Shown here: positions 1-10,870 of the stretch, piece after piece
Position numbering within the stretch: the first letter of the stretch is position 1
Layout of the letters: each line of letters opens with the position of its first letter
Source: Euborellia annulipes
Taxonomy: Eukaryota > Arthropoda > Insecta > Dermaptera > Anisolabididae
Length of the DNA stretch: 64,000 nt
Reading direction: 5' to 3'
NCBI GenBank assembly: GCA_023213315.1
Contig: JAKCPI010024858.1
Span: 46,915 to 110,914 of the forward strand
Notes under the pieces: generated by a model
Told to the model about the DNA's origin: nothing
Databases searched by the model: none
What the model saw: only the letters and a program-made list of their open reading frames with translations
Made by a program: the position numbers and the translations under genes

Positions 1-460
1 TTTTCATTTCAGGCTCCGGAATGTTATTTGATATATTCCGTTTAAGTGATGTAGTTGTTGTGGTAGAAGCTGTTTCATTTGCTGATTGCTCTAAAATTTC
101 TTTTAAGTTCCTCCTCTGCCTGCTCTTCTTGAGCTGTTGGTGCGGAAGAGGATTCTTGAATTAGTTGATCGATAAAAAATAATGTATGAAATTTATTAAA
201 TATTTTTAAAAAAGAAAAATGACTGAAGCTTTAAAAAAAAAAAGTATACAAAACAGTCGTTTCAAAAGATATCTTATAAAGTCATGGCTATGTTTTATTT
301 TTATTATTGAAATTATTAAAATAGCTTTATGCTTAAGGTTGTTCTGACGTTAAGGCACCTATAAAGATTAAAAGCTAATATTAACTACTTAGAGCCTTGT
401 TTGAAAAGGATGGAATTTTTTCAATCAATATATCGCAAGTTTGCGAGATATGTTTGTGCT
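1..460. other. unassigned left edge, possible decayed coding stretch
   Basis: On the minus strand 1-165 reads as an acidic, Gln/Glu/Ser-rich peptide that changes frame near 105 and then becomes Thr-rich. No splice-consistent exon could be built, so it may be the end of a gene outside the window or a fossil. The rest is AT-rich with no recognisable feature. Confidence 0.2.
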
Positions 461-461
461 T

Positions 462-655
462 AAGATTGGGCAAAACCCCCTGGAGTCGAACCAGGACCTC
501 CACGCTTTCGCGGCCCAATAAGCACATCTCGCATCCGCCTAATAATAATAGGCGGATGCTTTTTGGGCCGGCGCCCTAGGATAAGGGTAGTCCACTCGCC
601 TAGAAAGCGTGGAGGTCCTGGTTCGACTCCAGGGGGTGCAATTTTGTCCAATCTT
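462..655. repeat. inverted pair of tRNA-like SINE heads (large hairpin)
   Basis: The plus copy (about 571-641) has a seven-pair acceptor-like stem (GCGCCCT with GGGGTGC, some G-U pairs), a five-pair T arm around TTCGACT and a perfect B box GGTTCGACTCC. The anticodon arm has mismatches. An inverted copy of its 3' half lies at 470-520, so the region folds into a hairpin. A functional tRNA is unlikely because the A box and anticodon arm are weak. A tRNA-derived SINE remnant fits better. Confidence 0.55.
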
Positions 656-825
656 AAGCCGGGTATACATGGCAGGTTCAAAATACAAATTGGCCCGGCA
701 CCGATCCAAAACTCGCCGTGATTTAAATAAAAGTTTTCAATTTTTAAAAATTAAGTTATTTAATTTATTTATTTTTACTTTCTCTTATCTATATGTTTAT
801 GTATATATATTATATCTTTATATAT

Positions 826-1074
826 GAACCCTGTTATGCAATGGTGTGTCAAAGACCAAAAAATTCAAAATTGAGTTAAGCACGGAATATTGTTTCAAAT
901 GCTATAATTAATAGTATTTTTTATGGAATATGTCCTAAAAAAATTTATATTTAATGTTACTTGCACATTTGACAAGAAAAATTATATAGAATCCAATGTA
1001 AACAAAAAATTTTATTGTTGATTTTCTCAAAACTCGATGTTTGGTCTTTGACACACCATTGCATAACAGGGTCC
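826..1074. mobile_element. MITE, CCCTGTTATGCA family, copy 1
   Basis: Terminal inverted repeats of about 30 bp contain CCCTGTTATGCAATGGTGTG. Flanks are TATAT/ATATAT, compatible with a TA-type target. Two diverged copies sit at 20712-20952 and 60303-60571 and share the interior, including AATATTGTTTCAAATGC in one orientation. There is no coding capacity, so this is a non-autonomous DNA transposon, probably Tc1/mariner-type. Confidence 0.7.
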
Positions 1075-1430
1075 ATATATAATTCTTCTGTACGTGTGTA
1101 TGTGACTGAACTCCTCCTAAACGACTGAACCAATTATGATGAAATTTTCTGTGTATGTTTGTGAGAGTCCCGGACAGGTTTTGTTTCACAAATAACAATA
1201 AGTTAATCAGTAATTAACCGTTAAAATAAGAAAAAAATAAAAATTAGGAGAAATAGTTGCCATGGTAACAAAATATAAATATTTTCCCATGTTTTTTTTT
1301 TTTTATTTATTTACATTTGGAATTCTAAAATATCGGCGTAAATTTTTTGTCTGTGTACCGGGAGAGTCCCGGAAAGGATATGATTCACAAAAAATCTTAA
1401 GTTCATGAATAATTAACCGTTAAAATAAAC

Positions 1431-1565
1431 TCTACATATATATAAAAATGAAAAGGGAAAATGTTTGTATGTACCGGTATGTATATAAGTGGCGAGCAAG
1501 GGGGTCCAGGGGGCGCAGCCCCGGCTAGACGGAAAGCCCCGCCGAAGGCGGGGCTTTGCGTCTAG
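1431..1565 (+). mobile_element. miniature Helitron-like element, 135 bp
   Basis: It starts TCTACATATATATAAAAATG and ends with a GC-rich hairpin (arms GGAAAGCCCCGCC / GGCGGGGCTTTGC, 1531-1560), a six-base spacer and CTAG before a T. These are the hallmarks of Helitron ends: 5' TC, a 3' subterminal hairpin and CTRR. No terminal inverted repeats or target duplication are seen. The base before TC is C rather than the expected A. A related 3' end in the opposite orientation is at 53781-53945. Confidence 0.5.
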
Positions 1566-1567
1566 TA

Positions 1568-1990
1568 TATATATATAGAGAAAGTATTGGATTCATGTCA
1601 AAAATTCGATGTCGAGATTTTAATGGATATATACGTTTTGAGGTCCACTGAATCCAAAAAAGTGGTTTTCGCGACATGGTCTGTCTGGGTTCAATTTAAA
1701 GCATGAAGGAATTGGGCTAGGTTGTTGAAATTTTATATTTAAGTTAGTCACCCCCCTAGGGCGTGAAAATAAGCTTTTAATCAAAATCGGCCAAAAAGTA
1801 CTAGTAATTTACTGATGTACATTTTCACTTTATTTTGATTTTCTCAATATTCGCTCCAACAATTTTTTTTTTTAATTCAAAAATCAATTATTTTTTAGTT
1901 GCTCTTTAAAATGTATATTGTTTATCCTTAAATGTCAAATTTCAAACGGGCCTAATTGGCTACCCCCTATTTTGGATCTGTCGAAAATGG
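1568..1990 (+). repeat. dispersed repeat B, copy 1
   Basis: It begins near GAGAAAGTATTGGATTCATG and runs through a block around GTGGTTTTCGCGACATGG. Other copies are at 12455-12620, 41455-41830 and, inverted, 42890-43300. It is AT-rich and non-coding, with no clear ends. It is probably a non-autonomous transposon. Confidence 0.55.
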
Positions 1991-2039
1991 ACAAATTGGT
2001 TCGGTCTGCCGTGTATGCCCGCCTTTAAGCACAAACATT

Positions 2040-4000
2040 CAAAGCTAATGTTTTACTATGTTGTTATTAATCACTATCACATACGTATAAAATATTTTTT
2101 GAAGCAGATCTGACGATAAGTGTAATTAATTATTTTAAAAAATTGAAATTTAACATGTAGCCTATAGGAAATGTAGACGAAATGAATTATGTATAAAGAT
2201 AAAAAACCAAAAAAACTTCGCGCGTTTCACGTCTTCACTTACATTGTTTTTCCAATTTACGATATTTTTTCTCGCAAATCGCCCATTGTGTCTAAACTGA
2301 TTTACATTACTCATTGTAATATTACATATGTAAACACAGAGATTAATGATATCATTAATGTGCATAAACCATAAACAGCTGATAAATGCGATGTTGCCAG
2401 ATCTATATTAGGTAAGAAAATGCTTAAGTCAAAAGTCATTCATTTATTATTTTTGGTAATTAAATTATTAACTTAATCCAATTATAAATTATGATAGGTC
2501 ACGACTAAATTATAATAATGAATTTATGTATTCAAATTTTTAATTTTATTAAAAAAAAATTTTTAAATTCTATTATGACTTACGAGGTACTATCCGAACA
2601 ACTTTAATTATAAACAAAAAGCTGTGTGTTATTTAAAACTTCCTGAATATTTTATCGATAAATATATGAAGAAAGACAACAATCTTCATTTTTCTGTGAT
2701 TATATGTCATCTGAATAAGAGGTTAGAACTATAAAATTTATTATTTTTTTACCAAGTAATTTTATTATTCTTTAAGTCGAACAAATTTAATATTTCCTTA
2801 TTTGGTATTTTTAAGTTAATTAAAAAATTAATGTATTTTCCTACAATACTCTTAATTTAATAAAAAAAAAATGAGTCTATCTAGAAATCCTTTTCTAGTT
2901 TAATCTTTTACTTTAGAATTATTCTACAAAATTGTCTATTTGAATCGTTATAATAAATAAGCAAACTTTCTTCTTTCTCACTTAATTTCCATTTCTCATT
3001 AATTAGATTCAATCATCTTGTTTTTTTTTTTATTTATTTCTTCTTTGATATTTTTATGAAAAAAATGATTGATATTAAAACTAGTTGATAGATAAAAATA
3101 TAAAGATTAAACTAGCTAATTAAATATTAAATTTCTACTAAGTACCTGGAAAAAATGAAGAAAAAAAGAGAAAAGGCTATATAATTCTGGCAAAAAAAAA
3201 AAAACAGGAAAACTCTGCCTAACGTTATGAAAAAACCCCAAATTTGCCCGTTGAAGGCGAAATCCGGCTAAGTTAATAGGAAATAAAATATCTGAGATAT
3301 GCTAATCGTGTGTATCAAATTTACGATAAGCCGAGTTTTCTTGTAATAAATCATTTATTTGAATAATTTAGTCAAGTTTCATTTATTTTAATAAAGATTA
3401 TTTAGATATATTCTCTCAAGGGTATTTTTTTAAAAGTACAAATACAAAATTTAATTTTTTATATTTTAGAAAATAAAATATTTTTGCTTTATTTAAAATA
3501 AAACAAAAAGATTTTATAATATATTTTTTTATATTAAATAATTCACAATATTTCATCTTATAAGCTATTATATAAATATATATATAATAATTAAATATTT
3601 ATTAATTCATATACCCGAAAAAATAAGGGTGTGCCGCCTGGAGTTATATAAATAAGTATGAAGGGTAGGATAGGTTACATTCGAAAAGAAAGTTCTTTGC
3701 TAATCATTTAAGAGGACGTGACTTCCATTTGAAGAAAATTAAAATTTCTACAAAATAAAAAATTTTATTTTGGCCAACGGCTCCGACCCCCCCCTGGTCC
3801 CCCGAGGGACATTGTCCGGGGCAGCATTTTGATTGAAAACGCATTTGGGTCGGGTTATTGATTGTATCATTAAAATATTGTATTAAATTTGAATGTCATT
3901 CTATCAAAGTATTATTTCACTATTTCAAAATTCCTTAAAAGCCAGGAGCTGCCAATGACATTAGTAAAAAGCAGATTACGAAAATATTTTTTATTGATTC
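2040..4000. other. AT-rich intergenic DNA without recognised genes
   Basis: Mostly A/T tracts and short ORF shadows with no family similarity. A short C/G-rich block at about 3780-3830 is the only compositional break. No RNA gene, splice-supported exon or clear transposon end is seen. Confidence 0.5.
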
Positions 4001-4005
4001 CGAGT

Positions 4006-4126
4006 CAGGGCCGCATCTAGGGGGGGGGGGGGCAGTGGGTGCATGTGCACCGGGCGGCAGATATAAGGGGGCGGCAAATTAAATTTTGCCCCCCCCCCCC
4101 CTAAAAAATTCCTAGTTCCGGCCCTG
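4006..4126. mobile_element. hAT-type MITE with poly-G/poly-C interior
   Basis: Ends are CAGGGCCGCATCTAG and CTAGTTCCGGCCCTG. The flanks TTCCGAGT (3998-4005) and TTCCGTGT (4127-4134) form an 8 bp duplication with one mismatch. The interior is G and C runs around a cggcag core. It belongs to the 'CAGTGGCG-type' set listed at 16815, 27608, 36985, 38210, 40963, 43592, 50176 and 59840. Confidence 0.65.
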
Positions 4127-4567
4127 TTCCGTGTAAATACATGATTTGTAATAAAACCCCAAGAATAAAATTAACACGCATGTGCAATAAATATAAAATT
4201 GTATGCTTATTTTGACAAGTATTGGTTTAAAATAAAACCAATCGACTCTTGTAAAAAACTTTAAATAGCCACTGTGATTTTAAGATAAATATTTTCCAAG
4301 TGTATGCAAAGATTTTAATTTTTTAATTCACCTACTTCCTATTCAATTATAATAACTAGCGAATAAAGTTTTTTCAATCAATCTAAAAATAGATTTTTAT
4401 AAATTTTTTCCGGGTCAAGAGAGAACAAAAATGGATTTCAGGGCCTAAACGAATCGCCATTGAATAATTAATTTAAAAAATTTAAATAATCAAAAATTAA
4501 TATTTGAATATATAAATTTTGCAAATATTCTTGTAATCAAATTTAAAAATTTCATTTAGCAAATATT

Positions 4568-4780
4568 TCGTTGCAGACATAGGGGTACAGTGAGGGACAA
4601 TATTAATTCCCACCCATGCGTTTTCTACTTGTGATTATTAATCATTGTTAAAAAAAAAAAAATATACATGGGATTTTAATGAAAACTTTCATGGTTCAAA
4701 CCTAGAAAATTTCCAATAAAGGATTTTCATTTTCTTTTATAAAACAATGGGGAAATAATCACAAGTAGAAGACGCCTAAA
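4568..4780. mobile_element. MITE, GTGAGGGACAATA family, copy 1
   Basis: Near-palindromic ends contain CCCACCCATGCGTTTTCTAC and its inverse. The interior includes GGTTCAAACC. A second copy is nested in NIT2 intron 2 at about 47188-47390. It is non-coding. Confidence 0.5.
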
Positions 4781-5128
4781 ATTTCAAATTCGTAATCTTT
4801 TAACGTTTATTCATAGTTTACCTTAAAAGCCTCAATAATTTTTTAAATATTAAATTTTTTGTACAACTTTAGGTGTGAATGAAGAGAGATTGGGGATAAT
4901 ATTCAAGGAGAGGAGATTTTTGAATAAATTAAGAGTTAATTTTTCTATGGTCCTTTAAAGGTAGTTAGTTACTTTATTTAAAGAATGTATTATAATATGA
5001 ATGTATATATTGCAATATTAAATATAAAGCAAACTTTTGAATTTGCAATTCAGAACAAATCCAAATAAATATAAAATAAAATTTTTTTTCAGTTTATTAA
5101 AAAAAAAAAAAAAAAAAAAAAAACCTAA

Positions 5129-8100
5129 TTAAATATTCATTGCGTTTTTATCTCGGGATTCGGTCCAGGCTTTGGCGATGGTCCTCTTCAGGTCATCATC
5201 GCCTTCCTCGTACATTTTCTTCATCATATCCATGAGTCCTGCTGAGGGGTCATCGTTCTCATTCATTTTGGGTACCTTCGGCTCATTTGCTTTCTTTTCA
5301 GAAGCGGTAATATGCGACCAGCGAATACCTTCAGTCTTTTTAGACATGTTAACGATAACATTGTCTATGAGAGAATAAAGAAAAAATAATTATTACATAA
5401 GCAGCAGCAGCATATATGGACAGTGATGCTTTTGAATTTCCATTGTTTTTTTTTTTAATAATAAAAGTTTCAATTTTGTGTAGAAAATTTTATAGGGACT
5501 AGATTTTACCCTGGCGCCTGTTGGAGGAGGGGGTAGTGAAGATTATTTGAAATATATTCGCAGTTCTAAAATTTCTTCTGTAGTTTTTTTTTTCAGGTAT
5601 GTGTTGTTCGGCTGGATCTAGGGAATTGTCGGAAGATTTAATCAAATCACCAATTCATATCACCAATTCGTATCAGACAATTTTATTGGTTAACGAGGAT
5701 GCATTCTGTTCGTTTCGGCCGACAATAGGTCTTCATCAGAACCATATTTGTCTAAAATTTAAGACAGTTTTTTACTAAAGTTGTATTTATGTGAGTTTCA
5801 CGAGGATATGCCCCATAGTTCAAAATATTTCACTTGAAACCCACACCGCAATCCATAAATTTAACAGTTTTTTACATTTACAAATACAATTATTTAGTTA
5901 TCCGATTCTTATGCTTCATCAATGATGAACTTATGTATATCTTTATATATAAACAAGAATTTTTTTAAAATGTCAAAACAAAACGTTTCTAAGACTAATT
6001 ATATTCGGAGTAATTTAATTTAATTTAATTGAAATCAAATCTCTCAACAGAGATTGTTAACTCCAATTACAGAGAGATCAGGAATACAGAATACAATCAG
6101 TTGAGTATTTAGGAAATATCACCACGGTCCCTGTTATAAAGATAGATATATCCCTGGAGCAGGCAGTAACTTCGGGTAGTTAAAAACAATAGGGTAGAAC
6201 TACCTTGGCCGCTACATGACCGAATATTTCTGAAATATTCCGAAGAACATTTCAAACAATCTATGGTAATCAGTGGCACCAGAGTATAACTTGTAACTAT
6301 AAAATTGGTAATTCGTATCTGGAGAGATTTTCAGTTTTTTTTTTTTTTTTTTGTTTTTTAATATGTAATGAGACTGCTTTCAGCAATCAGATTAAGGGTA
6401 GGGGACCCTCCCTTTAAAGGTGCAGCCCATTTTATTAATAAAATGAATATTCAGATGATTTTTTTTCAGTGAATAGAGAAAAAGTTTTTAAATAGCAAAA
6501 TTTAATTTAGAAATGAGGCCTTGATCCCCCCCCCCCCCCATCAAAAATTAATTTCCTAATGTTACATTTGATTAAAGTAACATTTGGAATGTGATTTCCT
6601 CGACTTAAAAAATAACAATATTCATTGTTGACGCCCCCCCCCCCCCCCCTGTTTGTTTTTAAAAATAATAATTCATTTTATTATTAAAAAAACAATTGAA
6701 ATTCAAAAGCTCAAAGCCATAGTCTTGATTTTAATTTATTTAATATAACGCATCTTTTCCATGATCAAATTACCTGATTTAACCCTCCAATTGCTTTTCT
6801 CAACGTTAATTTCTTCTAAAAGGTTTTTAATCAGTAATTGGTAGTTACGATTGTCTAGCCCTTTCACATTCAATTCCATTGACCTATTAAGTAAAATTAA
6901 TTAAATCAAGATTCGAATTCATTATTCATAATAAAAAAAATAGATACCTGTTAGTAAATGTGCAGTAAACATTTCCTGATTCTAAAGATCCCACATTTTT
7001 TAAGGATACAAATATGTTAACAAATTTATCAGATTGATCCCAAGCTAAAATAAAAAAAAATTTAATTAAAATTTTGTTAAAAAATGTTAATATTTTAATA
7101 ACTTCTTACCATAATTATTGATTTTGGTATCATAACATTTAGGGACGCTGTTTGTAATCAGAGCTATAGCCGGGGAGGGTGAATTCGTTTTCGACGAGTT
7201 TTCTTCTTTTAATTTGAGATTAATAATTTCTGTTTCAACTTTTCTTATCTCAACAGAAAGGATATCCTTAACTCGGGGCCGTTGAGCAGTTTCTAGAAGT
7301 TGCTTCAATTCTTTGACATCTAGACCGAGCTGGAAAAATAAAATTATCATATTCAAAATCAATATTAAAGTGATGTGAATTCTTTTTAAGATTTCTGAAA
7401 TCTCTTTTGTAAAAATTCTCCCTTTTAACCTTCCCTTAGTCGCATGTATCTGGTAGATTCATGGAGAATTTGTATTTCACGGCACTTTTAAGTTTAAATT
7501 CCTACAGACTCAGTGTCCTCCTCGTTCAAGAGACTCTTTTTGACAGTGCGTCAACTGGGTTTGTACAAGAAAGTACTTTTGAAATAATAACGATTTGTAT
7601 CTCACAGATATACGCGACCCTTCTGGTAAGTTTTGTAAAAAAAAAAAACACTTGAATTGACATAGCTCTTGTGTCGAGGAAGGATAGCCTATAAATGCAG
7701 GCAGCCAAGAAATAAAAACGCTCTCGATTCCCTTTGAATGTCCAGACGTTTCGGGCAAAATTTATTCGCCCATCCTCAGTGAACTATTCTAGTGGGAGAG
7801 AGTTAAGTCTCCTTTGGTATACATAGTTGTTGTTAGGTCCTACTACGTATTCTATTTAATGTAACAATATGATGATAAATGAGTTTTTTGTTATTAAAAC
7901 TTTTTGCTATAAAAAAAAACTCATTTATCATCATATTGTTACATTAAATAGAATACGTAGTAGGACCTAACAACAACTATGTATACCAAAGGAGACTAAC
8001 CTCTCCCACTAGAATAGTTCACTGAGGATGGGCGAATAAATTTTGCCCGAAACGTCTGGACATTCAAAGGGAATCGAGAGCGTTTTTATTTCTGGCTGCC

Positions 8101-9359
8101 TGCATTTATATCCTTCCTCAATATATTTCCAGCCATTAAACATTATTATAGCTCTTGTGTCTCCTGATAATGAAAATTTAAATAAAAGAGAAAGATGTAG
8201 AACGGGCTATTTACAATCAAAAAAATCTCGCCTCACAAAATATTCTTGCATAAAATGTAAAAAATATTTGTCAAGATTGTGTTGTTTAATAAATATTTAT
8301 ATAAAAGGTAAAATACACTCGGTTATGTGTTTCAAGGTTTTTTTATTATTATTAATTACAATTAACACTTAATATGTATTTCGACATTACTGTCATCATC
8401 AGAAGTGGTTTTTAAAAATGATACATCTTGAAGTTATCCAAGGTAGATAACTTCACGATGCATTTTTAAAAAACCACTTCTGATGATGACAGTAATGTCG
8501 AAATACGTATTAAGTGTTAATTGTAATTAATAATAATAAAAAAACCTTGAAACACATAACCGAGTGTATTTTACCTTTTATATATACATAATGTTTCAAC
8601 TTGAGCCTACGGTAGAAAGTTTAAATCTAATAATAAATATTTTCCTATAATTATAATATAATTTAAAATTCTAGTTTTATTCCTTGTTTAGAACATTAAA
8701 ATTGTTCAATTAGAGCAAATTTAAAATGTTTTTTATTTTTGTAGTCCTTAAAAATAGCCTTGTATCTGTCAGATAGATATTCGCTACATCTTAAGAACTT
8801 TTAGGTCAATTTGATGTTGGTGAGAAAGAAGAGACTAGAAAATCGGTTTAGATGCCAGAGGAGCTGAACTTTGCTTTGGATATCAAAATTTATAATAAAA
8901 AATCAGGGCCGGATTAAAGTGTGTAAGAAGGAAGAATATCTCAAAGATACATTGCCATAAAAAGTCTAATATTTTTGTTAGGGTAAATAAACAAAACATG
9001 GAGGGCACACAAGCAATTCTTTGTGCAAAAAAACTACTCATCACTATTTTATAAAAGGAAATTGAGTGGAGATTTATTTAACTCATCTCTCAAAGCCCTA
9101 ATCAAATAAATTATTATTTCCTTATTAAGAAATAATCTTTAGTTTATAATTTAATCACTTCTAAACTAAATATAATAGTGAAACATTTTTATTATTTCAA
9201 TCATGTAATTTATTAACATTTCTTATCATTCTTATTAAATGAGAATAAGTTTTAACAAAAATGATTAAACTTTAATATTATTTATTTAAATTCAATTGTT
9301 GGATAGAAATAATTAAGATAAACAACTTTGCTTACCTCTTGAATTTTTGTGGCGGTCAT
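5129..9359 (-). CDS. CACYBP: calcyclin-binding protein / Siah-1-interacting protein
   Basis: Five coding exons read on the minus strand: 9359-9336, 7329-7110, 7044-6948, 6883-6774 and 5364-5129. All introns are GT-AG and the join gives 228 aa, the same length as human CACYBP. The N-terminal helical Siah-binding part (LKQLLETAQRPRVKDIL) is in exon 2. The CS domain core (WDQSDKFVNIFV) is in exons 3-4. The C-terminal SGS domain (GDDDLKRTIAKAW) is in exon 5. The family bridges Siah E3 ligase and Skp1 in beta-catenin degradation and binds S100 proteins. Exon 1 encodes only eight residues (MTATKIQE). The 2 kb first intron holds two palindromic hammerhead-ribozyme elements (7676-8147, 8299-8583). 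A minus-strand AATAAA lies at 5098-5093, about 30 nt after the stop. Confidence 0.95.
5703..5745 (-). ncRNA. decayed hammerhead ribozyme motif
   Basis: The minus strand carries CTGATGA, a weak stem II (GACC/GGCC, one mismatch) and GAAA. After GAAA it reads CGAAC rather than a usable stem III plus cleavage triplet. It lies in CACYBP intron 4. It is probably an inactivated relative of the intact copies. Confidence 0.4.
7740..7784 (-). ncRNA. type I hammerhead ribozyme
   Basis: The minus strand reads stem I GTTCA, core CTGAGGA, stem II GGGC...GCCC, then GAAA, CG, and cleavage triplet GTC (cut after the base at 7745), and stem I TGGAC. All core positions fit CUGANGA...GAAA...NUH. Stem III would be only A-CG-U, self-complementary (ACGU), as in dimer-acting metazoan hammerheads. 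It lies on the CACYBP sense strand. Confidence 0.75.
8017..8061 (+). ncRNA. type I hammerhead ribozyme (inverted partner)
   Basis: It is a plus-strand copy of the ribozyme at 7740-7784: GTTCA, CTGAGGA at 8022-8028, GGGC/GCCC stem II, GAAA at 8049-8052, cleavage after C8056, then TGGAC. Both arms of the palindrome keep an intact core, so decay has been limited since insertion. Confidence 0.75.
8366..8408 (-). ncRNA. type I hammerhead ribozyme, stem III slightly decayed
   Basis: The minus strand carries CACTT stem I, CTGATGA, stem II GACA/TGTC around GTAA, GAAA, TACATAT, then T and AAGTG. Compared with its partner at 8475, one base of the stem III palindrome has changed (ATACATAT instead of ATACGTAT), which weakens dimer pairing. 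Confidence 0.65.
8475..8516 (+). ncRNA. type I hammerhead ribozyme with 8-base palindromic stem III
   Basis: CACTT (8475-8479), CTGATGA, stem II GACA-GTAA-TGTC, GAAA (8500-8503), then stem III ATACGTAT, fully self-complementary, followed by U17 at 8511 and stem I AAGTG. This differs in sequence from the ACGT stem III of the other copies yet keeps self-complementarity. That argues for selection on dimeric folding. Confidence 0.75.
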
Positions 9360-9650
9360 TCTATGATTTTTGTTATAATTTTAAATAAATTTCAGAGTAT
9401 TCAATTTTTATAGAAAATTTAAAGTGAGAATTGAATAAAAATGAATTTCTTTGTTAAAAAAGCAATTTTCAATTTTGAAAGGGTTTTTGACTTTTCTAGA
9501 ATTTTTCTCTTTCTGTTCGGTGTTCAAGCTTCAAGGCCACAGAAGATAGCAATGATCAAGCGATTTTAAGTTTGAAGCAGAAATGCCAACATTAGAAAGG
9601 AAACATCTAGAAATTTCTAGAATTGAAATCAGGGAATGTTAATATCCCTG
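9360..9650. promoter_or_regulatory. CACYBP upstream region
   Basis: It lies directly upstream of the CACYBP start codon (minus strand) and before the hAT insertion. It is AT-rich. No TATA or initiator motif is convincing. Confidence 0.3.
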
Positions 9651-10439
9651 ATGTTAATTAGACATGGGTCATTACTCGATTTTGCTGTACCAGGTACCAG
9701 CTGTTACAGGTACTTGTTCTGACCCGATATTTTTACCTGATACTTTTGTACCCGAAACAAATTTCACCCAGCAACGCTAACTTTACATTAATTCAAGTCA
9801 ATAACAACGTGTCTAACATTTTTTCAAATGTTTTCTACCCTATTTATTCTTGTGTTGAGAACAAACTCATAATTATTCATTACTAAAGAGTTTTCCAAAC
9901 TGAGTGAACTGACATGTCTCCAAATTTAAAATGTCAATTTATATACTGCATTAGAAAAATAATTAACAAATTTCTGTGCCGGCGAACGAAATTTAATTTA
10001 ATTCTATTCATTATGTATTTCAATTCACAGTTACATATATTTTTATTTTTTTAATTAATGTTTTTATATATAAAAAAAAAAAAAAAAAGTTTCAAAGTAA
10101 AAATCAGATAACTTATTTATTAAAAAAAAATATATTTTTTTCATTTCTGCTCTCTTTCTTAAAGTGAAGAAAGAAATAATGTATAAGTAATAATTAGATT
10201 TGTATTTAATTATTATAGGGCCTAGTGAGAAAAGTAGAGTAAAAAATGTAAAAATGATTCGGAATGACGTTCGAAAAGGCGCCAGAGCTAGCGAAATTGC
10301 CCTGTCAGGAGAGAAGAGACGGGGCGGGGCGTCGCGAGTTGAGGGTCGCAAGAGAGAAGGAATGAGAGAACAGCAGGGGGGGGACAAGTCTATGGAAGAA
10401 TTTGGAGTGCTTTTAGAGATATGGTTACTATGTTCAGAA

Positions 10440-10870
10440 TGATCAAATGAGCTTTACGCCCCCGCTAGATGTGGTTAGTGTCGCCTGCTTTGGTCGCCGG
10501 AGCATGCGCACTAGGCACCAAGCCTCAAATAACTGACAAATAACAACACCCATATCCGCCATTTGTAAAAAAGTGTCAAAAACGTGAAAAGTGCTCCCTG
10601 ACCAGAAGTAACCTCGATCGAAATTCTTCAAAAATCCAAAATCAGGTTGGTTTTTTATTTCATTCCTAATAATATTAAACAATATATATTTTTTTTAAAT
10701 ATATTTTTAATATATTGTAATTTTTTATAATTTAATTTAATGAAATAGAAATTTTTCCTTTGATTCACTGTTTTGGCATTTATAAAAATATTAATTTGTT
10801 TTTTGCAGCATTATCCTGAAGTAAAGATGCCGCGCTGCAAAAATGGGCTTCCAGGATCAGAGAATTGAGA
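10440..10870 (+). pseudogene. captured promoter and exon-like fragments inside the hAT element
   Basis: A GC-rich block contains GCATGCGCA and ATATCCGCCATTTG (YY1-like). It ends with an exon-like stretch and a possible donor AATCAG|GTTGG. At about 10808 an acceptor TTTTTTGCAG precedes a tiny ORF (MPRCKNGLPGSEN, then stop). This looks like the 5' end of a host gene carried by the transposon, but the source gene is not recognisable. Confidence 0.35.

Larger units (their letters stand above)
7676..8147. mobile_element. palindromic hammerhead retroelement in CACYBP intron 1
   Basis: The element is 472 bp and flanked by a perfect 14 bp duplication ATAGCTCTTGTGTC (7662-7675 and 8148-8161). It is a long inverted repeat centred near 7890, with a type I hammerhead on each strand (7740-7784 minus, 8017-8061 plus). 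About 25 bp at the right end (AATATATTTCCAGCC) has no partner in the left arm. That gives the minus-strand reading an unpaired 5' head containing TGGCTGGAAATATATT. The long duplication points to target-primed retrotransposition. Retrozyme or Penelope-like remnants are the best match. Confidence 0.75.
8299..8583. mobile_element. 285 bp palindromic element with two hammerheads
   Basis: The outer arms ATATAAAAGG / CCTTTTATAT bound an almost continuous inverted repeat with a short loop near 8420-8450. Each arm contains a hammerhead (8366-8408 minus, 8475-8516 plus). No convincing target duplication could be fixed because the flanks are low-complexity. It lies in CACYBP intron 1, about 140 bp from the end of the previous element. 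Confidence 0.65.

Noticed and set aside
5101..5123. poly-A tail of a retrocopy at CACYBP
   Set aside because: It is a T run on the gene's strand after the stop. CACYBP has introns, so it is not a processed copy.
10200..10442. 80 aa plus-strand ORF
   Set aside because: It lies in the inverted arm of the hAT element and its partner arm gives unrelated ORFs.
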